This document shows positions 32,306 to 40,884 of a DNA stretch of 64,000 nt, piece by piece. This DNA comes from JANXYW01 sp031400455 (GTDB lineage Bacteria; Chloroflexota; Dehalococcoidia; DSTF01; JACRBR01). The notes below the pieces were generated by a model that saw only the letters and a program-made list of their open reading frames with translations, ran no database searches and was not told where the DNA came from. Every line of letters starts with the position of its first letter. Position 1 is the stretch's first letter. The stretch spans positions 112,685-176,684 of the forward strand of contig JANNPX010000033.1 in assembly GCA_031400455.1 (NCBI GenBank), read 5' to 3'. The position numbers and the translations under genes were made by a program.

Positions 32306-33220
32306 CTACTCGAAGATGCTGCTGGCGACTTCCTCGATGCTGCGCTGGACGTCGGCGTCGTCCGTGAGCGCCCAGACCACGCCTACCTGGCAGGCGCGGC
32401 GGGCGGGGATGCCAGCGTGGATCATCTTGCCTGTGTAGACCAGCAGACGCGTGCTGACGCCTTCGCTGAGGCCGTGCTCGCGCAGGTTGCGCACCTTCTC
32501 GCCCAGCTTGGCCAGATCCTGTGCGATGTCGTCGGATACACCGCTCTCGTGCGCAATGATCTTCGCTTCCAGCTCCTTGCGCGGGTGCGTGAATTCGATC
32601 GAGATGAAGCGCTGGCGCGTGCTGTGCTTGAGGTCCTTCAGCGCGCTCTGGTAGCCCGGGTTGTACGAGATGACAAGCAGGAAGCCCTCGCGCGCCTCCA
32701 GGATCTGGCCGAGCTTCTCGATCGGCAGCACGCGGCGGTGGTCGGTGAGCGGGTGGATGAGCACCGTGGTGTCTTTGCGCGCTTCGACGACCTCATCCAG
32801 GTAGGCGATGGCGCCGACCTTCACCGCGCGCGTCAGCGGGCCATCAATCCAGCGCGTCGATTCGCCCTCGAGCAGGTAGCGGCCGACGAGGTCGCTGGCA
32901 GTGAGGTCTTCGTGGCAGGCGACGGTGATCAGAGGCAGCGCCTGGAAGTCACCCTTCGCGCCCTTGTCCATCGTGTGGCCCTTGTCCTTGACGATGGTCA
33001 GCGGGCTGCCGAGTCTCCACGCCATGTACTCGACAAAGCGTGTCTTGCCGCAGCCCGTCGGGCCCTTGAGCAGCACCGGGATCTTCGATGCGAATGCGGC
33101 CTCGAATAGCTCCACCTCGTCGCCCGTCGGCACGTAATACGGCTCGACATGCGGGTGGTACTCCTCGATGGCGTACTGGCGGTATCCGCCTTCGATGTCA
33201 GTCTGCTCTTCGATCGCCAT
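32306..33220 (-). CDS. CbbQ/NirQ/NorQ-family AAA+ ATPase
   Basis: A 304-residue MoxR-clade AAA+ protein. The Walker A is GPTGCGKTR, the Walker B region is GAIAYLDEVVEA, then HPLTDHRRVLPIEKLG, and the C-terminal CbbQ domain (TRLLVYTGKMIHAGIPARRAC). CbbQ/NorQ proteins remodel metal enzymes (Rubisco, NO reductase) with a von Willebrand factor A partner (CbbO/NorD). No such partner is seen here; behind it is hicAB at 10 nt. The client protein is unknown. Confidence 0.88.
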   Translation of the reverse strand: MAIEEQTDIEGGYRQYAIEEYHPHVEPYYVPTGDEVELFEAAFASKIPVLLKGPTGCGKTRFVEYMAWRLGSPLTIVKDKGHTMDKGAKGDFQALPLITVACHEDLTASDLVGRYLLEGESTRWIDGPLTRAVKVGAIAYLDEVVEARKDTTVLIHPLTDHRRVLPIEKLGQILEAREGFLLVISYNPGYQSALKDLKHSTRQRFISIEFTHPRKELEAKIIAHESGVSDDIAQDLAKLGEKVRNLREHGLSEGVSTRLLVYTGKMIHAGIPARRACQVGVVWALTDDADVQRSIEEVASSIFE

Positions 33221-33265
33221 CTCACCCTCCCGGGGTCTTCTGAACAGCTCTGCGCACTCGCTGGA

Positions 33266-33865
33266 TCAGCGTGCGGTGAGCTTCTCCCACTCGGCGGTCA
33301 CGCGCTGCTTCAGTTCGTCCAGCGTGCCGCTGTTATCGATGATCACCTGCGCGTGCTTCGCGCGTTCGTCGTTCGTCAGTTGCGCATTGATGCGCGCGTC
33401 CGCCTGCTCGGCCGTGAGGCCGTTGCGTTCCATCACGCGCTGACGCGCTATGTCTCGCGCCACCGTCACGACCCACACCTGGTCCGTGATCGGCGTCCAG
33501 TCGGCTTCGATCAGGACCGCGGCTTCCAGCACTACGACGGCTGTGCCCTCAGCACGGATCTGCGCCAGCCGCTCGTCCATTGTGTCGCGCATCCACGGCC
33601 AGACGATGCCTTCGAGCTGCTTGCGCAGCGACGGGTCGGCGAACACCTTGCCACCCAACGCCTTGCGGTCGATCTCACCGTCGGCGCCGACGACGTCCTG
33701 ACCGAACGCCTCGACGACGGCGTCGTAGCAGCCGCTGCCCCGCTGGTACGCCTCGTGACCCACCTTGTCGGCGTCGATCACGAGCGCGCCCCGCTCGGCG
33801 AGCATCCGACTGACGACCGATTTTCCGCTGGCGATGCCGCCAGTGAGGCCGACTACCACAGTCAC
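33266..33865 (-). CDS. coaE: Dephospho-CoA kinase
   Basis: A 199-residue P-loop kinase that makes coenzyme A from dephospho-CoA and ATP. Walker A GLTGGIASGKS, IDADKVGHEAY (catalytic Asp region), VVVLEAAVLIEADW and the RQRVMERNGLTAEQADARI lid are all present, and the length is normal. Starts with GTG 33865. It precedes the CbbQ-like gene by 45 nt on the same strand. Confidence 0.95.
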   Translation of the reverse strand: MTVVVGLTGGIASGKSVVSRMLAERGALVIDADKVGHEAYQRGSGCYDAVVEAFGQDVVGADGEIDRKALGGKVFADPSLRKQLEGIVWPWMRDTMDERLAQIRAEGTAVVVLEAAVLIEADWTPITDQVWVVTVARDIARQRVMERNGLTAEQADARINAQLTNDERAKHAQVIIDNSGTLDELKQRVTAEWEKLTAR

Positions 33866-34045
33866 GGGCGACTCCGGAGAAGCGAACGCGCCGGGTGTCC
33901 GGCGCCTGCAGGAAGTATGCGGGACGCCCCGGGGTCGGACAAGCGGGGCGAGTCTTTGGGTCGCTCAATGACATCCGGCGCGGGAACGCCCGTTCGGGCG
34001 GCAGCATGTATGGCGCGAACACCACGTCCGTGGCAAAGTGCCCGC

Positions 34046-34080
34046 ACCAACCAACTGAAAGACTCACAGACTGAGAGACA
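34046..34080. repeat. Period-7 degenerate array, copy d
   Basis: Units accaacc, aactgaa, agactca, cagactg, agagaca immediately before the ribosome binding site of the SDR gene, in the opposite orientation to copy c. Confidence 0.4.
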
Positions 34081-34084
34081 CAGG

Positions 34085-34810
34085 ATGACCGACCGGCTCA
34101 CTGGCAAGACAGCGCTTATCACTGGCGCGGGCGCGGGCATCGGCCGCGCGGCAGCGCTGCGGTTCGCGGCGGAAGGCGCGAACGTCGTCGTGTCCGACAT
34201 CAACGACGAAGCCGCGCGGGCCGTCGCGACTGAGATCGGCGAAACGTCGATCGTCAACCACTGTGACACGTCGGTCGAAGCGGAGGTCGAAGCGGCGATC
34301 GCCCAGACCATCAAGGCGTTCGGCACGATCGACATCCTCGTCAACAACGCGGGCGTCGGTGGTGGTGTCGAGTGGGACCGCATGATCGCGATCAACCTCA
34401 GCGGCGTCATGTACGGCTGCAAGCACGGCGCCGAAGCGATGGCCGCGCGCGGAGGGGGCTCGATCGTCAACCTCTCGTCGATGCTCGGGCTGATCAGCAT
34501 TCCGGGCGCTGGCGTCGATGGGTACACAGCGGCTAAGCACGGCGTCGTCGGGCTCACGAAGAACTACGCGCTGACGTACGGCGGTCGAGGTGTGCGCGTC
34601 AACTGCATCAACCCCGGCTGGATTGAAACCGCCATGACGGATCCGATCGCTCAGGCCGGCGGCAAGCAGTTCATGGTGGATGGCACGGCGCTCGGCCGGA
34701 TGGGCCGGCCGGAAGAAGTCGCCGCCGTTGCGCTCTTCCTCGCGTCCGACGACGCGTCATTCGTCACGGGCTCGTCCTACCTCGTCGACGGCGGCTGGAC
34801 GGCACGCTAG
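34085..34810 (+). CDS. Short-chain dehydrogenase/reductase
   Basis: A 241-residue SDR. Cofactor motif TGAGAGIG, then NNAG, catalytic Ser in NLSSMLG and YTAAKHG (YxxxK) are visible; the C-terminal FVTGSSYLVDGGWTA is typical. The acidic residue after beta-2 (VVSDIND) favours NAD(H). Substrate unknown, probably an alcohol or 3-hydroxyacyl compound. ATG 34085 is preferred; upstream frame is antisense to coaE. Confidence 0.92.
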   Translation: MTDRLTGKTALITGAGAGIGRAAALRFAAEGANVVVSDINDEAARAVATEIGETSIVNHCDTSVEAEVEAAIAQTIKAFGTIDILVNNAGVGGGVEWDRMIAINLSGVMYGCKHGAEAMAARGGGSIVNLSSMLGLISIPGAGVDGYTAAKHGVVGLTKNYALTYGGRGVRVNCINPGWIETAMTDPIAQAGGKQFMVDGTALGRMGRPEEVAAVALFLASDDASFVTGSSYLVDGGWTAR

Positions 34811-34847
34811 GCGCATGACGCCCGCCACGGCGTCGCCGAAGCTCGCG

Positions 34848-35486
34848 CTAGTGCTTGTAGTCGAGGATGAGGACCTGCGTCTCTTCGGGGAGGGAGCTGC
34901 GCGTGACGGCGATCTTGGCGTGTGTCTCCGTCGTCTTGGCGCCCATCTCCTTGAGGAATCGGTCGATGGGGTCGAGCTTCGACTTCTCGATGTCTGTTTG
35001 GAAGTGCATGGGGATGACGAGCTTGGGCTCGATCAGGCTCACCGCCTCGGCCGCGGGTGGCGCGTCGAGCGAGTTGCCGCCGCCAACTGGCACGAGCAGG
35101 ATATCGACTGGTCCGATCTCTTCGAGCTGGTCCGACGTGGGCACGTGGCCGATCCCGCCGAGGTGGCAGATGCGCAGGTCCTCCAGATCGATGACGTAGG
35201 TGATGTTTCGGCCCGCCACGCCGCCCTTCTCCTTGTCTCGATACGTCGTGACGCCGACGACCGACGCACCGGCGATCTCGAACTCGCCGGGACCGTCGAT
35301 CACGCGGGGAGTGCCGGCCACGCCTGCGACATAGTTGTGCGCGGGGTCATCGAGGCTGACGGTCACGAGGTCCGCCGTCGGTCGGCCGAGGCTGTAGCCC
35401 GTGGTCTTGTCGCAGGGGTCGGTGACGACGGTGGCTTCCTTCGCACGGAGTCGGAAGCAGCAATGTCCAAGCCAGGTGATCTCCAT
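34848..35486 (-). CDS. MBL-fold protein (UPF0173-like) with degenerate metal site
   Basis: A 212-residue metallo-beta-lactamase fold protein of the UPF0173/UlaG-like kind, starting MEITWLGHCCFRL at ATG 35486. The site that usually reads SHDHPDH is SLDDPAHN here, and HLGDIGH is HLGGIGH, so three or four of the usual metal ligands are lost. A PMHFQTD strand with His remains. Hydrolase activity is therefore doubtful. Convergent with the SDR gene (37-nt gap, with a small gacgcc/ggcgtc hairpin at 34817-34834). Confidence 0.8.
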   Translation of the reverse strand: MEITWLGHCCFRLRAKEATVVTDPCDKTTGYSLGRPTADLVTVSLDDPAHNYVAGVAGTPRVIDGPGEFEIAGASVVGVTTYRDKEKGGVAGRNITYVIDLEDLRICHLGGIGHVPTSDQLEEIGPVDILLVPVGGGNSLDAPPAAEAVSLIEPKLVIPMHFQTDIEKSKLDPIDRFLKEMGAKTTETHAKIAVTRSSLPEETQVLILDYKH

Positions 35487-35546
35487 GGACTGATGGTAGC
35501 GAGTTTGCGACGGCCGAACCACAGAGCCGCGGCGGGTTCGCTGGGC

Positions 35547-35574
35547 ACTCGTCGAACCTCGAACGGCGAGGAAC
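35547..35574. repeat. Period-7 degenerate array, copy i
   Basis: Units actcgtc, gaacctc, gaacggc, gaggaac in the gap between the MBL-fold and TupA genes. The weakest member of the set. Confidence 0.3.
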
Positions 35575-35592
35575 AGACGATCGTCAGCACCG

Positions 35593-36531
35593 TTACCCCG
35601 CGCGCTCGGGCTTCCCGGCGTCAGGGAAGAACAGGGGCTCGCCGTACTTGTCCACGCCGAACTCGCTGATGATCGCTTGCGCATCCTGCCCCGTGATCCA
35701 TGCGGCCCAGGCTCGTGCGGCGGTGACATTCACGGCTGGATGCTTCGCCGGATTCACGATGATGACGTGGTAGATGTTCAGGAGGACCGCGCTCTTCTCG
35801 TGCAGGATCACCAGATCGAGGTTAGGCTTCTGTGCAAGAAACGTGCCGCGATCTGCGATCGCGTATGCCGCTCGCTGACTCGCGACTTGCAGCGTGGCGC
35901 CCTGGCCCTGGCCCGTCTCGCTGTACCAGCTCTGGCCTGCGGGAGTGATATTGATCGATTTCCAGATGTTCAGTTCGAAGACGTGGGTGCCTGAGTTGTC
36001 GCCGCGGCTGATGAACGCCGCCTGCTTGTCCGCGATCGCGGCGAACGCAGCTTTCGCATCAGGCGCCGCTTTGACGCCGGCAGGATCGCCAGGCGGTCCG
36101 ACTACGAGGAAGTCGTTGTGCATCACGAGTTGGCGCTCGATACCGTCGCCAGCCTCGAGCATCTTCGTCTCCGCCGCCGGCGAGTGGACGAGCAGCGCGT
36201 CGACGTCGCCGCGCGTGCCGGTTTCGATGGCCTGCCCGGATCCGCCCGCGATGAGCTTGACGGTGTAGCCTGTTTCCTCCTCGAATGCGGGAATAAGCAC
36301 GTCGAGCAGGCCGCTGTCCTGCGTCGTCGTCGTGCTCGCCAGCAAGAGCGTGCCGGACGCCTTCGACGGGGCTCCGGTCGCGGTGGCAGCAGTGCCGCCG
36401 CCGATTGCGGGCGTCTTGCTCGAACTGCCGTTGTTGCCGCAAGCCACCGTCGCCGCGGTGATGCTCGTCACGAGGCCGATCATCAGCAGGCGCAGCATCA
36501 TGCTTTGCTTCGACACGGTTCCTCCACTCAC
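35593..36531 (-). CDS. tupA: Tungstate ABC transporter solute-binding lipoprotein
   Basis: A 312-residue lipoprotein (lipobox TVAC). The mature start LLLASTTTTQDSGLLDVLIP is the signature of TupA-type tungstate-binding proteins; GGSGQAIETGTRGDVDALLVHSP and FISRGDNSGTHVFE continue the family pattern, where the TTT and RGDNSGTH loops bind the oxyanion. Tungstate would serve tungsten or molybdenum cofactor enzymes. The partner genes tupB and tupC are not in the window. ATG 36501 is an alternative start. Divergent from the acyl-CoA synthetase gene. Confidence 0.87.
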   Translation of the reverse strand: MSGGTVSKQSMMLRLLMIGLVTSITAATVACGNNGSSSKTPAIGGGTAATATGAPSKASGTLLLASTTTTQDSGLLDVLIPAFEEETGYTVKLIAGGSGQAIETGTRGDVDALLVHSPAAETKMLEAGDGIERQLVMHNDFLVVGPPGDPAGVKAAPDAKAAFAAIADKQAAFISRGDNSGTHVFELNIWKSINITPAGQSWYSETGQGQGATLQVASQRAAYAIADRGTFLAQKPNLDLVILHEKSAVLLNIYHVIIVNPAKHPAVNVTAARAWAAWITGQDAQAIISEFGVDKYGEPLFFPDAGKPERAG

Positions 36532-36716
36532 CCGCTACTGCGTGATATGTTCGCTTCAGGTTGGCGCATATACAAGCAGAGTTCGACGACGGAGCCCGCG
36601 AATCGGGCGAGACGTTGCGGCGGAGGGCGGCTGGAAGCCGCCTGATACCGCGAGCGCGCTTGATCGGCTAGATTGGCGGGCGAATGTCCCACGCGGGCGG
36701 AATCAGAGGTACGACG

Positions 36717-38288
36717 ATGAACACTGCGGAATTTCTCCAGATCACAGCGATGGTTGTGCCGGAACGGGACGCGTTGGTCTGCGGTGACAAGCGCGTGACC
36801 TTCGAAACGATGGCAGACCGGGTGAACCGGCTGGCGAACTGGCTCCAAAGCGTCGGCGCAGGACCGGACAACCCCGTCGGAGCGGTCTCTACCAACGGTA
36901 TGGAGTACGTGGAGACGTATTACGCCGCCGCGAAGATCGGCGCCACGTTCGTGCCGCTGAACTATCGCGCGAAGCACGAAGAGCTGACGTACATGATCAA
37001 CACGTCGGACGTGCATGTGCTCTTCGTCGGCGAGCGCTATCTGGATCTGGTTGGGAAGCTGCAGCCGGAGCTGACGACGGTCCGGCACTTCGTCTGTTAC
37101 GACAAGCCCGTCGACGGAATGGGGCACCTCGAGCAGATCCTCACGTCGGCGAGCGCGGACGAGCCGTTCGTCGACGTGGATGAGAGCAAGCCTACGGTGC
37201 TGATCTACACGTCGGGGACGACATCGCAGCCGAAAGGCGTGGCGCTGTCGTACCTGAACCTCTCGGTGTATGTGACGAACACGATGAGCCCCGCCGACCC
37301 CAGCGAGCACGGCGAGGTGACGCTGCTGTCGGTGCCGATCTTCCACGTCGCGGGGGTGACGCCGATCATGTCGTCGGTGTGGGGCGGGCGTACGCTCGTG
37401 ATCCTTCCGCAGTTCGATCCGGAGCTGTGGCTCAAAGCGGTCGAGAAGGAGCGCGTGACGCACAGCTTCGTGGTGCCGACGATGTTGAAGCGAATCATGG
37501 ATCACCCGGACTTCCACAAGCACGATCTGTCGTCGCTCAAGCTGATTACGTACGGCGCCGCGCCGATGCCGTACGAAGTCGTCAGCAAGGCCGTCGATGT
37601 CTTCAACTGCGGCCTGATGAATGCGTACGGCCAGACCGAGAGCACGTCGACCATGACGTTCCTCGGTCCAGACGACCACAACATCCCGCACGAGGCGGGC
37701 CCGGAGCGTGAGAAGAAGATGCACCGGCTTCGGTCCGTGGGCCGCGGCATGGATGACGTCGAGATCGCGATGATGGACGACGACGGGAAGATCCTCGAGG
37801 CGGGACACGAAGGCGAGATCTGCGTTAAGGGTCCGCGCATCATGTCGGAGTACCACAAGCAGAAAGAGGCGACGGCCGCCGCGATCCACGACGGCTGGCT
37901 GCACACGGGCGACGTCGGCTACCTGGACGAGGACGGCTACCTGTTCATCACCGGCCGCAAGAAGGATCTGATCATCCGCGGCGGCGAGAACATTTCGACC
38001 GGCGAGATCGAAGCGACGCTGGACGAGCACCCGCAGATCGATGAGTCCGCCGTGATCGGCGTGCCCGATGTCGAGTGGGGCGAGGTGATCAAAGCGATCA
38101 TCGTGCCGGCGAAGGGACAGAAGCCCGATCAGGCCGAACTGACGGCGTACGTGAAGGCAAAGCTCGCCAGCTACAAGGCGCCCGCGTACTACGCCTTCGT
38201 CGATGAGTTGCCGCGCAACCCGATGGGTAAGGTGCTGAAGACGGAGCTGCGGAAGCTGTACGGGAAGGCGGGCGACGGAGCCTCGTAG
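36717..38288 (+). CDS. Acyl-CoA synthetase (AMP-forming)
   Basis: A 523-residue adenylate-forming ligase that activates a carboxylic acid with ATP and CoA. The P-loop-like motif is YTSGTTSQPKGVALS; YGQTESTSTM, GWLHTGDVGYLDEDGYLFI, GRKKDLIIRGGENIS and the catalytic Lys near the C-terminus (NPMGKVLKTELR) are present. The layout fits medium- or long-chain fatty acid or aromatic acid ligases. The ATG at 36717 has gaggt upstream. It is transcribed alone; a terminator follows. Confidence 0.93.
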   Translation: MNTAEFLQITAMVVPERDALVCGDKRVTFETMADRVNRLANWLQSVGAGPDNPVGAVSTNGMEYVETYYAAAKIGATFVPLNYRAKHEELTYMINTSDVHVLFVGERYLDLVGKLQPELTTVRHFVCYDKPVDGMGHLEQILTSASADEPFVDVDESKPTVLIYTSGTTSQPKGVALSYLNLSVYVTNTMSPADPSEHGEVTLLSVPIFHVAGVTPIMSSVWGGRTLVILPQFDPELWLKAVEKERVTHSFVVPTMLKRIMDHPDFHKHDLSSLKLITYGAAPMPYEVVSKAVDVFNCGLMNAYGQTESTSTMTFLGPDDHNIPHEAGPEREKKMHRLRSVGRGMDDVEIAMMDDDGKILEAGHEGEICVKGPRIMSEYHKQKEATAAAIHDGWLHTGDVGYLDEDGYLFITGRKKDLIIRGGENISTGEIEATLDEHPQIDESAVIGVPDVEWGEVIKAIIVPAKGQKPDQAELTAYVKAKLASYKAPAYYAFVDELPRNPMGKVLKTELRKLYGKAGDGAS

Positions 38289-38322
38289 TCCGTCGTTCGG
38301 GATTCGTGGTTCTCAGTTCACA
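38288..38322. repeat. Period-7 degenerate array, copy e
   Basis: Units gtccgtc, gttcggg, attcgtg, gttctca, gttcaca beginning on the last base of the acyl-CoA synthetase stop codon. Confidence 0.6.
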
Positions 38323-38325
38323 GAG

Positions 38326-38347
38326 AAGGCCGCGCGCGGCCTTTCTC
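38326..38347. terminator. Bidirectional terminator between convergent genes
   Basis: Palindrome aaggccgcgcgcggcctt (7-bp stem with loop CGCG) followed by ttctc on the plus strand and preceded by gaga, giving T-rich tails in both directions. It separates the acyl-CoA synthetase from the convergent methyltransferase gene. Confidence 0.65.
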
Positions 38348-38362
38348 GCTTGGTCGCGGATC

Positions 38363-39043
38363 TCAGGTGGCGCGTGCGGCGAACGTGAGCGTGTAGCCGA
38401 GGCGGCGGCGGTGATGGTCGATGAGCGAGAAGCCACTAGCGCCGCAGAGGTCGCGGACGCTGGCTTCGAGCTGATAGTCGGGGTCGGTGAGCGTTTCGAG
38501 AATCGACAGCACCCCACCCGGCTTCATGACGCGGCGGATCTCCACCAGCGCCGCGGGCCGGTCGGGTATCTCCCCCAGCACATGGACGAGGTAGGCGGCA
38601 TCGACACTCTCGTTGGCAAGCGGTAGGCTGGCTCCTTCGCCGACGATCGGCGCGGCGTTAGTGACGTGCGCTTCGATGAGGCGGCCCTGTAGGATGCGCG
38701 TCATGCCGGGCTGCAGATCGATGCAGAGGACGCGCCCAGTGGCGCCGACGACACGCGCGGCCTCGATGCTGAAGTAGCCGGGACCGGGACCCAACTCCAA
38801 TACGGTATCGCCTTCACGCAAGCGAAATGAGCGCACGGTCTCGTCGGCGCGATGCATACGGCCGCGCTGGGGACTCAGTTGCATGAGCGCCTGGCTCACG
38901 GGCATCGGGCCGACGCGGCCGTAGCGTTCGCGCAGGAACAGCCAGAGGAAGATCGTAGCCAGCGCGCTGACGACGGCCCAGGTCAGGGCGATCACGATCA
39001 GGGTCGTGACCGCAACATGCACAATGCTCGCCGGCTCGATCAT
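38363..39043 (-). CDS. Membrane-anchored class I SAM methyltransferase
   Basis: A 226-residue protein with one N-terminal membrane helix (residues 8-36) followed by a methyltransferase domain: VLELGPGPGYFSIEAARVV, CIDLQPGM, EGASLPLANESVDAAYLVHVLGE and VMKPGGVLSI. A soluble cytoplasmic catalytic domain tethered to the membrane suggests a lipid or quinone-like substrate (inference). ATG 39043 is chosen; the frame upstream is Arg-rich. Divergent from the SnoaL-like gene. Confidence 0.85.
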   Translation of the reverse strand: MIEPASIVHVAVTTLIVIALTWAVVSALATIFLWLFLRERYGRVGPMPVSQALMQLSPQRGRMHRADETVRSFRLREGDTVLELGPGPGYFSIEAARVVGATGRVLCIDLQPGMTRILQGRLIEAHVTNAAPIVGEGASLPLANESVDAAYLVHVLGEIPDRPAALVEIRRVMKPGGVLSILETLTDPDYQLEASVRDLCGASGFSLIDHHRRRLGYTLTFAARAT

Positions 39044-39205
39044 CACCGTCCTCCGTACACCACATCGCCGCGGAGTATACGCGCGATACGGCGTCAGCCG
39101 GATGCTGCCGCGAGTGCGCTTTTCGCAACAACGCCGCAATTGGCCCGGCAGGGGGTTTACAGGCGGCATGCGGATGGGCTAGTGTCGCGATATGGAGGTG
39201 CCGTG

Positions 39206-39640
39206 ATGACTACCGATACAAGTGTGGCGCAGGCGAATGCGGCGGTGTTGCGGCGGGCGGTCGACGCGTTCGGCGCTGGCGATATGGCGACGCTGACGGA
39301 GCTCTTCTCGCCGGACGTCAAGTGGCATGTGCCGGGGCGGAGCGCTATCGCGGGCGACCACAACGGCCGCGATGCCGTATTCGAGTTTTTCGGGAAGTCC
39401 ATGACGCTGACCAACGGCACGTTCAAGGCCACGGCACGCGACATCATCGGCGATGAGAAGGGCGGCGTGATGACTACGCACGACACCGGTGAGCGCAACG
39501 GAAAGAAGCTCGCCGTTACGGTGATGCATCGCGTCCACCTCCGCGACGGCAAGTTCGCCGAGGTATGGGAGCATCACGGCGACATGTATGCGCACGACGA
39601 GTTCTGGGCGGCGAAGCAGCAGGACGCCGGGACGGAGTAG
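39206..39640 (+). CDS. SnoaL/NTF2-like protein
   Basis: A 144-residue cone-shaped alpha+beta barrel of the NTF2 superfamily: N-terminal helix AAVLRRAVDAFGAGDMATLTELF, SPDVKWHVPGRS, GRDAVFEFFGK and the C-terminal VHLRDGKFAEVWEHHGD are characteristic of SnoaL-like ketosteroid-isomerase relatives. The reaction is unknown. GGAGGTG stands well before ATG 39206. Confidence 0.85.
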   Translation: MTTDTSVAQANAAVLRRAVDAFGAGDMATLTELFSPDVKWHVPGRSAIAGDHNGRDAVFEFFGKSMTLTNGTFKATARDIIGDEKGGVMTTHDTGERNGKKLAVTVMHRVHLRDGKFAEVWEHHGDMYAHDEFWAAKQQDAGTE

Positions 39641-39642
39641 GC

Positions 39643-39677
39643 GTTCGTGGTTTGTAGTGGGTAGTTGGTAGTTCTAA
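39643..39677. repeat. Period-7 degenerate array, copy f
   Basis: Units gttcgtg, gtttgta, gtgggta, gttggta, gttctaa directly after the SnoaL-like stop codon. Confidence 0.65.
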
Positions 39678-39727
39678 GGTCGCACTGCTGGTGCGGCGTC
39701 TTTCGTTGCGGGCAGGACATTGGTTGG

Positions 39728-39752
39728 CCGGAGCTGAAGCTCCTCCGCTACG
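39728..39752. repeat. Dispersed hairpin repeat, family A, copy 3
   Basis: Stem ggagc/gctcc (39730-39734 with 39739-39743) around loop TGAA, followed by the shared tail ccgctacg. Relative to copies 1 and 2 (read on the minus strand, ggac-TGAA/TGGA-gtcc) a C-G pair is swapped for G-C. Confidence 0.65.
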
Positions 39753-39794
39753 AGGGGATAGCCTTTCCGACGGCGTGGGCGGATCCGTTTGGAG

Positions 39795-40670
39795 TTACGC
39801 CAAGCGGGGGTTCAGTCGAGCGTCCCCGGCGTACTCCGCGGCTACGGCGCGTGGCGCTTCCCCCGCGAGAAGCGCGCGGATGGCGGGGAGTGCTTCTTGC
39901 GCGGCGGCGATGCCGGCGTCGAGGCAGTTGATCATGCCGAACACGGAGCTGGAACGTAGCCCCATCACCGGCCGAAGCACGACGTGTGCCGTGCGTCCCG
40001 GCTTCAGGGCGCTCGCGGCGGCGTGGATGGTGAATGGCAGGCCGGCGATGGCGTGGTGCAGCGGCGCGCGCTCGAGGGTACGTGCGACGCGGGCTGCTGG
40101 TTCGCGCAGGCGCTCCGGAAGCGTGTACGGGTGCCCGAGTTCGACCGCCACGATGACGTCGGCGCCGAGCTCTGTTGCGGCATCGACGGGCGCGGCGTCC
40201 CAGAAGCCACCATCGAGCAGGTGACGCCCCTGGTGCGCGACGGGCCGCGCGATCATCGGTATGGCGATGGAGGCCTCGATGGCGTCGATGATCGGGCCGG
40301 AAGCGATCGTGACGGAATGCTTCTCGACGATGTCGGAGGCGGTGGCGGCGTAGGCGACGCCCAGGTTCTCGATGTGATGGCCGGCGAGCGCTTCGTAGAA
40401 GCGGCGAGAGAGGCGGTTGTCGTCGCGGATCTTCAGGCGGCGGCGGAAGAACTCGACGACCTCGCGCTTGGGGTTGACCCGGATCCCATCGGCGATCTCT
40501 TGCGGCGAGCGGCCGACCGCCACGAGGCCGCCGTAGAGGGCACCGATGCTGGTGCCCGCGATGACGTCGACGGCGATGCCGGCTTCGTCGAGGACCTGCA
40601 TGACGCCGACGTGAGCGGCGCCCTTGGTGCCACCCGCGCCCAGCGCAAGACCGAGCTTCAGCGTCTTCAT
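39795..40670 (-). CDS. Patatin-like phospholipase (RssA/NTE type)
   Basis: A 291-residue serine lipase of the patatin family. Oxyanion loop GAGGTKGAAHVGV (about residues 11-23), nucleophile S41 in GTSIG, and the catalytic Asp in LLDGGFWDAAP are all visible. Patatins release fatty acids from membrane lipids. The short form without membrane segment resembles bacterial RssA-like proteins. It is convergent with the SnoaL-like gene and divergent from the 40885 hydrolase. Confidence 0.9.
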   Translation of the reverse strand: MKTLKLGLALGAGGTKGAAHVGVMQVLDEAGIAVDVIAGTSIGALYGGLVAVGRSPQEIADGIRVNPKREVVEFFRRRLKIRDDNRLSRRFYEALAGHHIENLGVAYAATASDIVEKHSVTIASGPIIDAIEASIAIPMIARPVAHQGRHLLDGGFWDAAPVDAATELGADVIVAVELGHPYTLPERLREPAARVARTLERAPLHHAIAGLPFTIHAAASALKPGRTAHVVLRPVMGLRSSSVFGMINCLDAGIAAAQEALPAIRALLAGEAPRAVAAEYAGDARLNPRLA

Positions 40671-40884
40671 GGTGTTGCTCCCCGGCGGGGGATGTCTCCG
40701 ATCATAACGATCGTGCGCGGATTGTCATGCACATGCGGGCGATCCGTCAATGGCCTTCGTCAAGGAACGGCCAATCTCAGCGTAGCAGGAACGAGGGACC
40801 CCAGACGGTCAAAGGCGCGGGCACACAGGTTTCACAGATCGCACGGAGAGAAGTACGCTGGTTTCGTACGAGAAAGGGGCTGCA

